DNA of 64,000 bases from Sipunculus nudus (lineage: Eukaryota; Annelida; Sipuncula; Golfingiida; Sipunculidae): NCBI GenBank assembly GCA_026874595.1, contig CM049310.1, forward strand, positions 496,001 to 560,000, read 5' to 3'. Shown in pieces: positions 13,801 to 28,804 of the stretch; position 1 is the stretch's first letter; each line of letters begins with the position of its first letter. Position numbers and translations under genes: made by a program. Below the pieces are notes generated by a model. It was given only the letters and a program-made list of their open reading frames with translations, searched no databases and was not told the DNA's origin.

Positions 13801-15362
13801 CGTGCGTGGTGACAAGGTATCAAGTTAGCTCTGGACATCCTCTATGGTATACAGATGTTCCGTGCGTGGTGACAAGGCATCAAGTTAGCTCTGGACATCC
13901 TCTATGGTATACAGATCTTCCGTGCGTGGTTACAAGGCATAAAGTTAGCTCTCGACATCCTCTATGGTATACAGATGTTCTGTGGGTGGTGACAAGGCAT
14001 CAAGTTAGCTCTGGACATCCTCTATGGTATACAGATGTTCCGTGCGTGGTGACAAGGCAACAAGTTAGCTCTCGATATCCTCTATGGTATACAGATGTTC
14101 CGTGCGTGGTGACAAGGCATCAAGTCAGCTCTGGACATCCTCTAGGGTATACAGATGTTCCGTGCGTGGTGACAAGGCAACAAGTTAGCTCTGGACATCC
14201 TCTATGGTATACAGATGTTCCGTGCGTGGTGACAAGGCAACAAGTTTGATTTCGTCATCCTCTATGGTATACAGATGTTCCGTGCGTGGTGACCAGGCAA
14301 CAAGTTAGCTCTCGACATCCTCTATGGTATACAGATGTTCCGTGCGTGGTGACAAGGCATCAAGTTAGCTCTGGACATCCTCTATGGTATACAGATGTTC
14401 CGTGCGTGGTGACAAGGCAACAAGTTAGCTCTGGACATCTTCTATGGTATACAGATGTTCCGTGCGTGGTGACAAGGCAACAAGTTAGCTCTGGACATCC
14501 TCTATGGTATACAGATGTTCCGTGCGTGGTGACAAGGCAACAAGTTAGCTTTGGACATCCTCTATGGTATACAGATGTTCCGTGCGTGGTGACAAGGCAA
14601 CAAGTTAGCTCTAGATATCCTCTATGGTATACAGATGTTCCGTGAGTGGTGACAAGGCAACAAGTTAGCTCTCGATATCCTCTATGGTATACAGATGTTC
14701 CGTGAGTGGTGACAAGGCATCAAGTTAGCTCTGGACATCCCCTATGGTATACAGATGTTCCGTGCGTGGTGACAAGGCATCAAGTTTTCTCTCGACATCC
14801 TCTATGGTATACAGATGTTCCGTGGGTGGTGACAAGGCATCAAGTAAGCTCTGGACATCCTCTATGGTATACAGATGTTCCGTGCGTGGTGACAAGGCAT
14901 CAAGTTAGCTCTGGACATCCTCTATGGTATACAGATGTTCCGTGCGTGGTGACAAGGCATCAAGTTAGCTCTGGACATCCTCTTTGGTATACAGATGTTC
15001 CGTGGGTGGTGACAAAGCATCAAATTAGCTCTCGATATCCGCTATGGTATACAGATGTTCCGTGCGTGGTGACAAGGCATCAAGTTAGCTCTGGACATCC
15101 TCTATGGTATACAGATGTTCCGTGCTTGGTGACAAGGCATCAAGTTAGCTCTGGACATCCTCTATGGTATACAGATGTTCCGTGCGTGGTGACAAGGCAA
15201 CAAGTTAGCTCTCGATATCCTCTATGGTGTACAGATGTTCCGTGCGTGGTGACAAGGCATCAAGTTAGCTCTGGACATCCTCTATGGTATACAGATGTTC
15301 CGTGCGTGGTGACAAGGCATCAAGTTAGCTCTCGACATCCTCTATGGTATACAGATGTTCCG
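10863..15362. repeat. 4.5-kb HOR subunit, copy 1 (offset 5,461)
   Basis: It starts right after the 61-mer at 10802. The 75-monomer order equals 16324-20823. Markers in order: ctttgg, catgg with caattt, cgatgtcccc, ttaact, cgtcgtg, ttagatct, the tgagtgg pair, ttttct, gaaaagg, gcttgg, gtgtac, cacgg and aagacatc, then a second tgagtgg pair. It differs from the next subunit by aaccag at 13443, where 18904 reads aacaag. The match ends at 15363, where ccgc replaces cctc and aacatg appears. Confidence 0.85.
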
Positions 15363-16262
15363 TGCGTGGTGACAAGGCAACATGTTAGCTCTCGATATCC
15401 GCTATGGTATACAGATGTTCCGTGCGTGGTGACAAGGCATCAAGTTAGCTCTGGACATTCTCTATGGTATACAGATGTTCCGTGCGTGGTGACAAGGCAT
15501 CAAGTTAGCTCTGGACATCCTCTATGGTATACAGATGTTCCGTGCGTGGTAACAAGGCATCAAGTTTTCTCTCGACATCGTCTATGGTATACAGATGTTC
15601 CGTGGGTGGTGACAAGGCATCAAGTAAGCTCTGGACATCCTCTATGGTATACAGATGTTCCGTGCGTGGTGACAAGGCATCAAGTTAGCTCTGGACATCC
15701 TCTATGGTATACAGATGTTCCGTGCGTGGTGACAAGGCATCAAGTTAGCTCTGGACATGCCCTATGGTATACAGATGTTCCGTGGGTGGTGACAAGGCAT
15801 CAAGTTAGCTCTCGATATCCGCTATGGTATACAGATGTTCCGTGCGTGGTGACAAGGCATCAATTTAGCTCTCGACATCCTCTATGGTATACAGATGTTC
15901 TCTGGGTGGTGACAAGGCATCAAGTTAGCTCTGGACATCCTCTATGGTATACAGATGTTCCGTGCGTGGTGACAAGGCAACAAGTTAGCTCTCGATATCC
16001 TCTATGGTATACAGATGTTCCGTGCGTGGTGACAAGGCATCAAGTCAGCTCTGGACATCCTCTAGGGTATACAGATGTTCCGTGCGTGGTGACAAGGCAA
16101 CAAGTTAGCTCTGGACATCCTCTATGGTATACAGATGTTCCGTGCGTGGTGACAAGGCAACAAGTTTGATTTCGACATCCTCTATGGTATACAGATGTTC
16201 CGTGCGTGGTGACCAGGCAACAAGTTAGCTCTGGACATCCTCTATGGTATACAGATGTTCCG

Positions 16263-16323
16263 TGCGTGGTGACAAGGCATCAAGTTAGCTCTGGACATCC
16301 TCTATGGTATACAGATGTTCCTT
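16263..16323. repeat. 61-bp monomer, cctt end
   Basis: Exactly 5,461 bp after the one at 10802. It opens subunit copy 2. Confidence 0.95.
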
Positions 16324-19300
16324 TGCGTGGTGACAAGGCAACAAGTTAGCTCTGGACATCCTCTATGGTATACAGATGTTCCGTGCGTGGTGACAAGGCA
16401 ACAAGTTAGCTTTGGACATCCTCTATGGTATACAGATGTTCCGTGCGTGGTGACAAGGCAACAAGTTAGCTCTAGATATCCTCTATGGTATACAGATGTT
16501 CCGTGCGTGGTGACAAGGCAACAAGTTAGCTCTCGATATCCTCTATGGTATACAGATGTTCCGTGCATGGTGACAAGGCATCAATTTAGCTCTGGACATC
16601 CTCTATGGTATACAGATGTTCCGTGCGTGGTGACAAGGCAACAAGTTAGCTCTCGATGTCCCCTATGGTATACAGATGTTCCGTGCGTGGTGACAAGGCA
16701 TCAAGTTAACTCTGGACATCCTCTATGGTATACAGATGTTCCGTGCGTGGTGACAAGGCAACAAGTTAGCTCTCGATATCCTCTATGGTATACAGATGTT
16801 CAGTGCGTGGTGACAAGGCATCAAGTTAGCTCTGGACATCCTCTATGGTATACAGATGTTCCGTGCGTCGTGACAAGGCAGCAAGTTAGCTCTGGACATC
16901 CTCTATGGTATACAGATGTTCCGTGCGTGGTGACAAGGCATCAAGTTAGATCTGGACATCCTCTATGGTATACAGATGTTCCGTGAGTGGTGACAAGGCA
17001 ACAAGTTAGCTCTTGATATCCTCTATGGTATACAGATGTTCCGTGAGTGGTGACAAGGCATCAAGTTAGCTCTGGACATCCCCTATGGTATACAGATGTT
17101 CCGTGCGTGGTGACAAGGCATCAAGTTTTCTCTCGACATCCTCTATGGTATACAGATGTTCCGTGGGTGGTGACAAGGCATCAAGTAAGCTCTGGACATC
17201 CTCTATGGTATACAGATGTTCCGTGCGTGGTGAAAAGGCATCAAGTTAGCTCTGGACATCCTCTATGGTATACAGATGTTCCGTGGGTGGTGACAAGGCA
17301 TCAAGTTAGCTCTGGACATCCTCTTTGGTATACAGATGTTCCGTGGGTGGTGACAAAGCATCAAGTTAGCTCTCGATATCCGCTATGGTATACAGATGTT
17401 CCGTGCGTGGTGACAAGGCATCAAGTTAGCTCTGGACATCCTCTATGGTATACAGATGTTCCGTGCTTGGTGACAAGGCATCAAGTTAGCTCTGGACATC
17501 CTCTATGGTATACAGATGTTCCGTGCGTGGTGACAAGGCAACAAGTTAGCTCTCGATATCCTCTATGGTGTACAGATGTTCCGTGCGTGGTGACAAGGCA
17601 TCAAGTTAGCTCTGGACATCCTCTATGGTATACAGATGTTCCGTGCGTGGTGACACGGCATCAAGTTAGCTCTCGACATCCTCTATGGTATACAGATGTT
17701 CCGTGCGTGGTGACAAGGCAACAAGTTAGCTCTCGATATCCTCTATGGTATACAGATGTTCCGTGCGTGGTGACAAGACATCAAGTTAGCTCTGGACATC
17801 CTCTATGGTATACAGATGTTCCGTGCGTGGTGACAAGGCAACAAGTTAGCTCTAGATATCCTCTATGGTATACAGATGTTCCGTGCGTGGTGACAAGGCA
17901 ACAAGTTAGCTCTCGATATCCTCTATGGTATACAGATGTTCCGTGCATGGTGACAAGGCATCAATTTAGCTCTGGACATCCTCTATGGTATACAGATGTT
18001 CCGTGCGTGGTGACAAGGCAACAAGTTAGCTCTCGATGTCCCCTATGGTATACAGATGTTCCGTGCGTGGTGACAAGGCATCAAGTTAACTCTGGACATC
18101 CTCTATGGTATACAGATGTTCCGTGCGTGGTGACAAGGCAACAAGTTAGCTCTCGATATCCTCTATGGTATACAGATGTTCAGTGCGTGGTGACAAGGCA
18201 TCAAGTTAGCTCTGGACATCCTCTATGGTATACAGATGTTCCGTGCGTCGTGACAAGGCAGCAAGTTAGCTCTGGACATCCTCTATGGTATACAGATGTT
18301 CCGTGCGTGGTGACAAGGCATCAAGTTAGCTCTGGACATCCTCTATGGTATACAGATGTTCCGTGAGTGGTGACAAGGCAACAAGTTAGCTCTCGATATC
18401 CTCTATGGTATACAGATGTTCCGTGAGTGGTGACAAGGCATCAAGTTAGCTCTGGACATCCCCTATGGTATACAGATGTTCCGTGCGTGGTGACAAGGCA
18501 TCAAGTTTTCTCTCGACATCCTCTATGGTATACAGATGTTCCGTGGGTGGTGACAAGGCATCAAGTAAGCTCTGGACATCCTCTATGGTATACAGATTTT
18601 CCGTGCGTGGTGACAAGGCATCAAGTTAGCTCTGGACATCCTCTATGGTATACAGATGTTCCGTGGGTGGTGACAAGGCATCAAGTTAGCTCTGGACATC
18701 CTCTTTGGTATACAGATGTTCCGTGGGTGGTGACAAAGCATCAAGTTAGCTCTCGATATCCGCTATGGTATACAGATGTTCCGTGCGTAGTGACAAGGCA
18801 TCAAGTTAGCTCTGGACATCCTCTATGGTATACAGATGTTCCGTGCTTGGTGACAAGGCATCAAGTTAGCTCTGGACATCCTCTATGGTATACAGATGTT
18901 CCGTGCGTGGTGACAAGGCAACAAGTTAGCTCTCGATATCCTCTATGGTGTACAGATGTTCCGTGCGTGGTGACAAGGCATCAAGTTAGCTCTGGACATC
19001 CTCTATGGTATACAGATGTTCCGTGCGTGGTGACAAGGCATCAAGTTAGCTCTCGACATCCTCTATGGTATACAGATGTTCCGTGCGTGGTGACAAGGCA
19101 ACAAGTTAGCTCTCGATATCCTCTATGGTATACAGATGTTCCGTGCGTGGTGACAAGGCATCAAGTTAGCTCTGGACATCCTCTATGGTATACAGATGTT
19201 CCGTGCGTGGTGACAAGGCATCAAGTTAGCTCTGGACATCCTCTATGGTATACAGATGTTCCGTGCGTGGTGACAAGGTATCAAGTTAGCTCTGGACATC

Positions 19301-20823
19301 CTCTATGGTATACAGATGTTCCGTGCGTGGTGACAAGGCATCAAGTTAGCTCTGGACATCCTCTATGGTATACAGATCTTCCGTGCGTGGTTACAAGGCA
19401 TAAAGTTAGCTCTCGACATCCTCTATGGTATACAGATGTTCTGTGGGTGGTGACAAGGCATCAAGTTAGCTCTGGACATCCTCTATGGTATACAGATGTT
19501 CCGTGCGTGGTGACAAGGCAACAAGTTAGCTCTCGATATCCTCTATGGTATACAGATGTTCCGTGCGTGGTGACAAGGCATCAAGTCAGCTCTGGACATC
19601 CTCTAGGGTATACAGATGTTCCGTGCGTGGTGACAAGGCAACAAGTTAGCTCTGGACATCCTCTATGGTATACAGATGTTCCGTGCGTGGTGACAAGGCA
19701 ACAAGTTTGATTTCGTCATCCTCTATGGTATACAGATGTTCCGTGCGTGGTGACCAGGCAACAAGTTAGCTCTCGACATCCTCTATGGTATACAGATGTT
19801 CCGTGCGTGGTGACAAGGCATCAAGTTAGCTCTGGACATCCTCTATGGTATACAGATGTTCCGTGCGTGGTGACAAGGCAACAAGTTAGCTCTGGACATC
19901 TTCTATGGTATACAGATGTTCCGTGCGTGGTGACAAGGCAACAAGTTAGCTCTGGACATCCTCTATGGTATACAGATGTTCCGTGCGTGGTGACAAGGCA
20001 ACAAGTTAGCTTTGGACATCCTCTATGGTATACAGATGTTCCGTGCGTGGTGACAAGGCAACAAGTTAGCTCTAGATATCCTCTATGGTATACAGATGTT
20101 CCGTGAGTGGTGACAAGGCAACAAGTTAGCTCTCGATATCCTCTATGGTATACAGATGTTCCGTGAGTGGTGACAAGGCATCAAGTTAGCTCTGGACATC
20201 CCCTATGGTATACAGATGTTCCGTGCGTGGTGACAAGGCATCAAGTTTTCTCTCGACATCCTCTATGGTATACAGATGTTCCGTGGGTGGTGACAAGGCA
20301 TCAAGTAAGCTCTGGACATCCTCTATGGTATACAGATGTTCCGTGCGTGGTGACAAGGCATCAAGTTAGCTCTGGACATCCTCTATGGTATACAGATGTT
20401 CCGTGCGTGGTGACAAGGCATCAAGTTAGCTCTGGACATCCTCTTTGGTATACAGATGTTCCGTGGGTGGTGACAAAGCATCAAATTAGCTCTCGATATC
20501 CGCTATGGTATACAGATGTTCCGTGCGTGGTGACAAGGCATCAAGTTAGCTCTGGACATCCTCTATGGTATACAGATGTTCCGTGCTTGGTGACAAGGCA
20601 TCAAGTTAGCTCTGGACATCCTCTATGGTATACAGATGTTCCGTGCGTGGTGACAAGGCAACAAGTTAGCTCTCGATATCCTCTATGGTGTACAGATGTT
20701 CCGTGCGTGGTGACAAGGCATCAAGTTAGCTCTGGACATCCTCTATGGTATACAGATGTTCCGTGCGTGGTGACAAGGCATCAAGTTAGCTCTCGACATC
20801 CTCTATGGTATACAGATGTTCCG
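16324..20823. repeat. 4.5-kb HOR subunit, copy 2
   Basis: It follows the 61-mer at 16263 and repeats 10863-15362 at offset 5,461. After 20823 its tail differs: instead of the tail leading to tttgattt and a 61-mer, it runs into ggtatc with ctttgg (21004), gctagc with gatggt (21064) and the 59-mer at 21124. Confidence 0.85.
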
Positions 20824-21123
20824 TGCGTGGTGACAAGGCAACAAGTTAGCTCTCGATATCCTCTATGGTATACAGATGTTCCGTGCGTGGTGACAAGGCA
20901 TCAAGTTAGCTCTGGACATCCTCTATGGTATACAGATGTTCCGTGCGTGGTGACAAGGCATCAAGTTAGCTCTGGACATCCTCTATGGTATACAGATGTT
21001 CCGTGCGTGGTGACAAGGTATCAAGTTAGCTTTGGACATCCTCTATGGTATACAGATGTTCCGTGCTTGGTGACAAGGCATCAAGCTAGCTCTGGACATC
21101 CTCTATGGTATACAGATGGTCCG

Positions 21124-21182
21124 TGCGTGGTGACAAGGCAACAAGTTAGCTCTGGACATCCTCTATGTATACAGATGTTCCG
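21124..21182. repeat. 59-bp monomer, G deletion
   Basis: Reads tatgtatacag for tatggtatacag, with one G lost. Phase returns by -1. Confidence 0.95.
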
Positions 21183-22802
21183 TGCGTGGTGACAAGGCAA
21201 CAAGTTAGCTCTAGATATCCTCTATGGTATACAGATGTTCCGTGCGTGGTGACAAGGCAACAAGTTAGCTCTCGATATCCTCTATGGTATACAGATGTTC
21301 CGTGCATGGTGACAAGGCATCAATTTAGCTCTGGACATCCTCTATGGTATACAGATGTTCCGTGCGTGGTGACAAGGCAACAAGTTAGCTCTCGATGTCC
21401 CCTATGGTATACAGATGTTCCGTGCGTGGTGACAAGGCAACAAGTTAGCTCTGGACATCCTCTATGGTATACAGATGTTCCGTGCGTAGTGACAAGGCAA
21501 CAAGTTAGCTCTGGACATCCTCTATGGTATACAGATGTTCCGTGCGTGGTGACCAGGCAACAAGTTAGCTCTAGATATCCTCTATGGTATACAGATGTTC
21601 CGTGCGTGGTGACAAGGCAACAAGTTAGCTCTCTATGTCCCCTATGGTATACAGATGTTCCGTGCGTGGTGACAAGGCATCAAGTTAACTCTGGTCATCC
21701 TCTATGGTATACAGATGTTCCGTGCGTGGTGACAAGGCATCAAGTTAGCTCTGGACATCCTCTATGGTATACAGATGTTCCGTGCGTGGTGACAAGGCAT
21801 CAAGTTAGCTCTGGACATCCTCTTTGGTATACAGATGTTCCGTGGGTGGTGACAAAGCATCAAATTAGCTCTCGATATCCGCTATGGTATACAGATGTTC
21901 CGTGCGTGGTGACAAGGCATCAAGTTAGCTCTGGACATCCTCTATGGTATACAGATGTTCCGTGCTTGGTGACAAGGCATCAAGTTAGCTCTGGACATCC
22001 TCTATGGTATACAGATGTTCCGTGCGTGGTGACAAGGCAACAAGTTAGCTCTCGATATCCTCTATGGTGTACAGATGTTCCGTGCGTGGTGACAAGGCAT
22101 CAAGTTAGCTCTGGACATCCTCTATGGTATACAGATGTTCCGTGCGTGGTGACAAGGCATCAAGTTAGCTCTCGACATCCTCTATGGTATACAGATGTTC
22201 CGTGCGTGGTGACAAGGCAACAAGTTAGCTCTCGATATCCGCTATGGTATACAGATGTTCCGTGCGTGGTGACAAGGCATCAAGTTAGCTCTGGACATTC
22301 TCTATGGTATACAGATGTTCCGTGCGTGGTGACAAGGCATCAAGTTAGCTCTGGACATCCTCTATGGTATACAGATGTTCCGTGCGTGGTAACAAGGCAT
22401 CAAGTTTTCTCTCGACATCGTCTATGGTATACAGATGTTCCGTGGGTGGTGACAAGGCATCAAGTAAGCTCTGGACATCCTCTATGGTATACAGATGTTC
22501 CGTGCGTGGTGACAAGGCATCAAGTTAGCTCTGGACATCCTCTATGGTATACAGATGTTCCGTGCGTGGTGACAAGGCATCAAGTTAGCTCTGGACATGC
22601 CCTATGGTATACAGATGTTCCGTGGGTGGTGACAAGGCATCAAGTTAGCTCTCGATATCCGCTATGGTATACAGATGTTCCGTGCGTGGTGACAAGGCAT
22701 CAATTTAGCTCTCGACATCCTCTATGGTATACAGATGTTCTCTGGGTGGTGACAAGGCATCAAGTTAGCTCTGGACATCCTCTATGGTATACAGATGTTC
22801 CG

Positions 22803-23162
22803 TGCGTGGTGACAAGGCAACAAGTTAGCTCTCGATATCCTCTATGGTATACAGATGTTCCGTGCGTGGTGACAAGGCATCAAGTCAGCTCTGGACATCC
22901 TCTAGGGTATACAGATGTTCCGTGCGTGGTGACAAGGCAACAAGTTAGCTCTGGACATCCTCTATGGTATACAGATGTTCCGTGCGTGGTGACAAGGCAA
23001 CAAGTTAGCTCTCGATATCCTCTATGGTATACAGATGTTCCGTGCGTGGTGACAAGGCATCAAGTCAGCTCTGGACATCCTCTAGGGTATACAGATGTTC
23101 CGTGCGTGGTGACAAGGCAACAAGTTAGCTCTGGACATCCTCTATGGTATACAGATGTTCCG
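22803..23162. repeat. 180-bp tandem duplication, inherited copy
   Basis: This is the equivalent of 10322-10681 at offset 12,481, so the three-monomer duplication is older than the 12,481-bp one. Confidence 0.85.
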
Positions 23163-23282
23163 TGCGTGGTGACAAGGCAACAAGTTTGATTTCGACATCC
23201 TCTATGGTATACAGATGTTCCGTGCGTGGTGACCAGGCAACAAGTTAGCTCTGGACATCCTCTATGGTATACAGATGTTCCG

Positions 23283-23343
23283 TGCGTGGTGACAAGGCAT
23301 CAAGTTAGCTCTGGACATCCTCTATGGTATACAGATGTTCCTT
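23283..23343. repeat. 61-bp monomer, cctt end
   Basis: Equivalent of 10802 in the second 12,481-bp unit. Confidence 0.95.
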
Positions 23344-26300
23344 TGCGTGGTGACAAGGCAACAAGTTAGCTCTGGACATCCTCTATGGTATACAGATGTT
23401 CCGTGCGTGGTGACAAGGCAACAAGTTAGCTTTGGACATCCTCTATGGTATACAGATGTTCCGTGCGTGGTGACAAGGCAACAAGTTAGCTCTAGATATC
23501 CTCTATGGTATACAGATGTTCCGTGCGTGGTGACAAGGCAACAAGTTAGCTCTCGATATCCTCTATGGTATACAGATGTTCCGTGCATGGTGACAAGGCA
23601 TCAATTTAGCTCTGGACATCCTCTATGGTATACAGATGTTCCGTGCGTGGTGACAAGGCAACAAGTTAGCTCTCGATGTCCCCTATGGTATACAGATGTT
23701 CCGTGCGTGGTGACAAGGCATCAAGTTAACTCTGGACATCCTCTATGGTATACAGATGTTCCGTGCGTGGTGACAAGGCAACAAGTTAGCTCTCGATATC
23801 CTCTATGGTATACAGATGTTCAGTGCGTGGTGACAAGGCATCAAGTTAGCTCTGGACATCCTCTATGGTATACAGATGTTCCGTGCGTCGTGACAAGGCA
23901 GCAAGTTAGCTCTGGACATCCTCTATGGTATACAGATGTTCCGTGCGTGGTGACAAGGCATCAAGTTAGATCTGGACATCCTCTATGGTATACAGATGTT
24001 CCGTGAGTGGTGACAAGGCAACAAGTTAGCTCTTGATATCCTCTATGGTATACAGATGTTCCGTGAGTGGTGACAAGGCATCAAGTTAGCTCTGGACATC
24101 CCCTATGGTATACAGATGTTCCGTGCGTGGTGACAAGGCATCAAGTTTTCTCTCGACATCCTCTATGGTATACAGATGTTCCGTGGGTGGTGACAAGGCA
24201 TCAAGTAAGCTCTGGACATCCTCTATGGTATACAGATGTTCCGTGCGTGGTGAAAAGGCATCAAGTTAGCTCTGGACATCCTCTATGGTATACAGATGTT
24301 CCGTGGGTGGTGACAAGGCATCAAGTTAGCTCTGGACATCCTCTTTGGTATACAGATGTTCCGTGGGTGGTGACAAAGCATCAAGTTAGCTCTCGATATC
24401 CGCTATGGTATACAGATGTTCCGTGCGTGGTGACAAGGCATCAAGTTAGCTCTGGACATCCTCTATGGTATACAGATGTTCCGTGCTTGGTGACAAGGCA
24501 TCAAGTTAGCTCTGGACATCCTCTATGGTATACAGATGTTCCGTGCGTGGTGACAAGGCAACAAGTTAGCTCTCGATATCCTCTATGGTGTACAGATGTT
24601 CCGTGCGTGGTGACAAGGCATCAAGTTAGCTCTGGACATCCTCTATGGTATACAGATGTTCCGTGCGTGGTGACACGGCATCAAGTTAGCTCTCGACATC
24701 CTCTATGGTATACAGATGTTCCGTGCGTGGTGACAAGGCAACAAGTTAGCTCTCGATATCCTCTATGGTATACAGATGTTCCGTGCGTGGTGACAAGACA
24801 TCAAGTTAGCTCTGGACATCCTCTATGGTATACAGATGTTCCGTGCGTGGTGACAAGGCAACAAGTTAGCTCTAGATATCCTCTATGGTATACAGATGTT
24901 CCGTGCGTGGTGACAAGGCAACAAGTTAGCTCTCGATATCCTCTATGGTATACAGATGTTCCGTGCATGGTGACAAGGCATCAATTTAGCTCTGGACATC
25001 CTCTATGGTATACAGATGTTCCGTGCGTGGTGACAAGGCAACAAGTTAGCTCTCGATGTCCCCTATGGTATACAGATGTTCCGTGCGTGGTGACAAGGCA
25101 TCAAGTTAACTCTGGACATCCTCTATGGTATACAGATGTTCCGTGCGTGGTGACAAGGCAACAAGTTAGCTCTCGATATCCTCTATGGTATACAGATGTT
25201 CAGTGCGTGGTGACAAGGCATCAAGTTAGCTCTGGACATCCTCTATGGTATACAGATGTTCCGTGCGTCGTGACAAGGCAGCAAGTTAGCTCTGGACATC
25301 CTCTATGGTATACAGATGTTCCGTGCGTGGTGACAAGGCATCAAGTTAGCTCTGGACATCCTCTATGGTATACAGATGTTCCGTGAGTGGTGACAAGGCA
25401 ACAAGTTAGCTCTCGATATCCTCTATGGTATACAGATGTTCCGTGAGTGGTGACAAGGCATCAAGTTAGCTCTGGACATCCCCTATGGTATACAGATGTT
25501 CCGTGCGTGGTGACAAGGCATCAAGTTTTCTCTCGACATCCTCTATGGTATACAGATGTTCCGTGGGTGGTGACAAGGCATCAAGTAAGCTCTGGACATC
25601 CTCTATGGTATACAGATTTTCCGTGCGTGGTGACAAGGCATCAAGTTAGCTCTGGACATCCTCTATGGTATACAGATGTTCCGTGGGTGGTGACAAGGCA
25701 TCAAGTTAGCTCTGGACATCCTCTTTGGTATACAGATGTTCCGTGGGTGGTGACAAAGCATCAAGTTAGCTCTCGATATCCGCTATGGTATACAGATGTT
25801 CCGTGCGTAGTGACAAGGCATCAAGTTAGCTCTGGACATCCTCTATGGTATACAGATGTTCCGTGCTTGGTGACAAGGCATCAAGTTAGCTCTGGACATC
25901 CTCTATGGTATACAGATGTTCCGTGCGTGGTGACAAGGCAACCAGTTAGCTCTCGATATCCTCTATGGTGTACAGATGTTCCGTGCGTGGTGACAAGGCA
26001 TCAAGTTAGCTCTGGACATCCTCTATGGTATACAGATGTTCCGTGCGTGGTGACAAGGCATCAAGTTAGCTCTCGACATCCTCTATGGTATACAGATGTT
26101 CCGTGCGTGGTGACAAGGCAACAAGTTAGCTCTCGATATCCTCTATGGTATACAGATGTTCCGTGCGTGGTGACAAGGCATCAAGTTAGCTCTGGACATC
26201 CTCTATGGTATACAGATGTTCCGTGCGTGGTGACAAGGCATCAAGTTAGCTCTGGACATCCTCTATGGTATACAGATGTTCCGTGCGTGGTGACAAGGTA

Positions 26301-27843
26301 TCAAGTTAGCTCTGGACATCCTCTATGGTATACAGATGTTCCGTGCGTGGTGACAAGGCATCAAGTTAGCTCTGGACATCCTCTATGGTATACAGATCTT
26401 CCGTGCGTGGTTACAAGGCATAAAGTTAGCTCTCGACATCCTCTATGGTATACAGATGTTCTGTGGGTGGTGACAAGGCATCAAGTTAGCTCTGGACATC
26501 CTCTATGGTATACAGATGTTCCGTGCGTGGTGACAAGGCAACAAGTTAGCTCTCGATATCCTCTATGGTATACAGATGTTCCGTGCGTGGTGACAAGGCA
26601 TCAAGTCAGCTCTGGACATCCTCTAGGGTATACAGATGTTCCGTGCGTGGTGACAAGGCAACAAGTTAGCTCTGGACATCCTCTATGGTATACAGATGTT
26701 CCGTGCGTGGTGACAAGGCAACAAGTTTGATTTCGTCATCCTCTATGGTATACAGATGTTCCGTGCGTGGTGACCAGGCAACAAGTTAGCTCTCGACATC
26801 CTCTATGGTATACAGATGTTCCGTGCGTGGTGACAAGGCATCAAGTTAGCTCTGGACATCCTCTATGGTATACAGATGTTCCGTGCGTGGTGACAAGGCA
26901 ACAAGTTAGCTCTGGACATCTTCTATGGTATACAGATGTTCCGTGCGTGGTGACAAGGCAACAAGTTAGCTCTGGACATCCTCTATGGTATACAGATGTT
27001 CCGTGCGTGGTGACAAGGCAACAAGTTAGCTTTGGACATCCTCTATGGTATACAGATGTTCCGTGCGTGGTGACAAGGCAACAAGTTAGCTCTAGATATC
27101 CTCTATGGTATACAGATGTTCCGTGAGTGGTGACAAGGCAACAAGTTAGCTCTCGATATCCTCTATGGTATACAGATGTTCCGTGAGTGGTGACAAGGCA
27201 TCAAGTTAGCTCTGGACATCCCCTATGGTATACAGATGTTCCGTGCGTGGTGACAAGGCATCAAGTTTTCTCTCGACATCCTCTATGGTATACAGATGTT
27301 CCGTGGGTGGTGACAAGGCATCAAGTAAGCTCTGGACATCCTCTATGGTATACAGATGTTCCGTGCGTGGTGACAAGGCATCAAGTTAGCTCTGGACATC
27401 CTCTATGGTATACAGATGTTCCGTGCGTGGTGACAAGGCATCAAGTTAGCTCTGGACATCCTCTTTGGTATACAGATGTTCCGTGGGTGGTGACAAAGCA
27501 TCAAATTAGCTCTCGATATCCGCTATGGTATACAGATGTTCCGTGCGTGGTGACAAGGCATCAAGTTAGCTCTGGACATCCTCTATGGTATACAGATGTT
27601 CCGTGCTTGGTGACAAGGCATCAAGTTAGCTCTGGACATCCTCTATGGTATACAGATGTTCCGTGCGTGGTGACAAGGCAACAAGTTAGCTCTCGATATC
27701 CTCTATGGTGTACAGATGTTCCGTGCGTGGTGACAAGGCATCAAGTTAGCTCTGGACATCCTCTATGGTATACAGATGTTCCGTGCGTGGTGACAAGGCA
27801 TCAAGTTAGCTCTCGACATCCTCTATGGTATACAGATGTTCCG
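23344..27843. repeat. 4.5-kb HOR subunit, copy 3
   Basis: This is the copy of 10863-15362 carried by the second 12,481-bp unit, starting after the 61-mer at 23283. It keeps the aaccag variant (25924), showing that it descends from subunit copy 1, not copy 2. Confidence 0.85.
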
Positions 27844-28743
27844 TGCGTGGTGACAAGGCAACATGTTAGCTCTCGATATCCGCTATGGTATACAGATGTT
27901 CCGTGCGTGGTGACAAGGCATCAAGTTAGCTCTGGACATTCTCTATGGTATACAGATGTTCCGTGCGTGGTGACAAGGCATCAAGTTAGCTCTGGACATC
28001 CTCTATGGTATACAGATGTTCCGTGCGTGGTAACAAGGCATCAAGTTTTCTCTCGACATCGTCTATGGTATACAGATGTTCCGTGGGTGGTGACAAGGCA
28101 TCAAGTAAGCTCTGGACATCCTCTATGGTATACAGATGTTCCGTGCGTGGTGACAAGGCATCAAGTTAGCTCTGGACATCCTCTATGGTATACAGATGTT
28201 CCGTGCGTGGTGACAAGGCATCAAGTTAGCTCTGGACATGCCCTATGGTATACAGATGTTCCGTGGGTGGTGACAAGGCATCAAGTTAGCTCTCGATATC
28301 CGCTATGGTATACAGATGTTCCGTGCGTGGTGACAAGGCATCAATTTAGCTCTCGACATCCTCTATGGTATACAGATGTTCTCTGGGTGGTGACAAGGCA
28401 TCAAGTTAGCTCTGGACATCCTCTATGGTATACAGATGTTCCGTGCGTGGTGACAAGGCAACAAGTTAGCTCTCGATATCCTCTATGGTATACAGATGTT
28501 CCGTGCGTGGTGACAAGGCATCAAGTCAGCTCTGGACATCCTCTAGGGTATACAGATGTTCCGTGCGTGGTGACAAGGCAACAAGTTAGCTCTGGACATC
28601 CTCTATGGTATACAGATGTTCCGTGCGTGGTGACAAGGCAACAAGTTTGATTTCGACATCCTCTATGGTATACAGATGTTCCGTGCGTGGTGACCAGGCA
28701 ACAAGTTAGCTCTGGACATCCTCTATGGTATACAGATGTTCCG

Positions 28744-28804
28744 TGCGTGGTGACAAGGCATCAAGTTAGCTCTGGACATCCTCTATGGTATACAGATGTT
28801 CCTT
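28744..28804. repeat. 61-bp monomer, cctt end
   Basis: Equivalent of 16263 in the second 12,481-bp unit. Confidence 0.95.

Larger units (their letters stand above)
9242..21722. repeat. 12,481-bp segmental tandem duplication, copy 1
   Basis: This 208-monomer segment matches 21723-34203 at a constant offset of 12,481. It contains two 61-mers (10802, 16263), one 59-mer (21124), three tttgattt monomers of the cgac type or its cgtc variant on each side of them, and five tgagtgg pairs. Private-looking variants such as aaccag (13443), aacatg (15363) and gaaaagg (11763, 17224) are all present at the matching places in copy 2. One base difference was seen: C at 17822 against T at 30303, at a CpG. Confidence 0.92.
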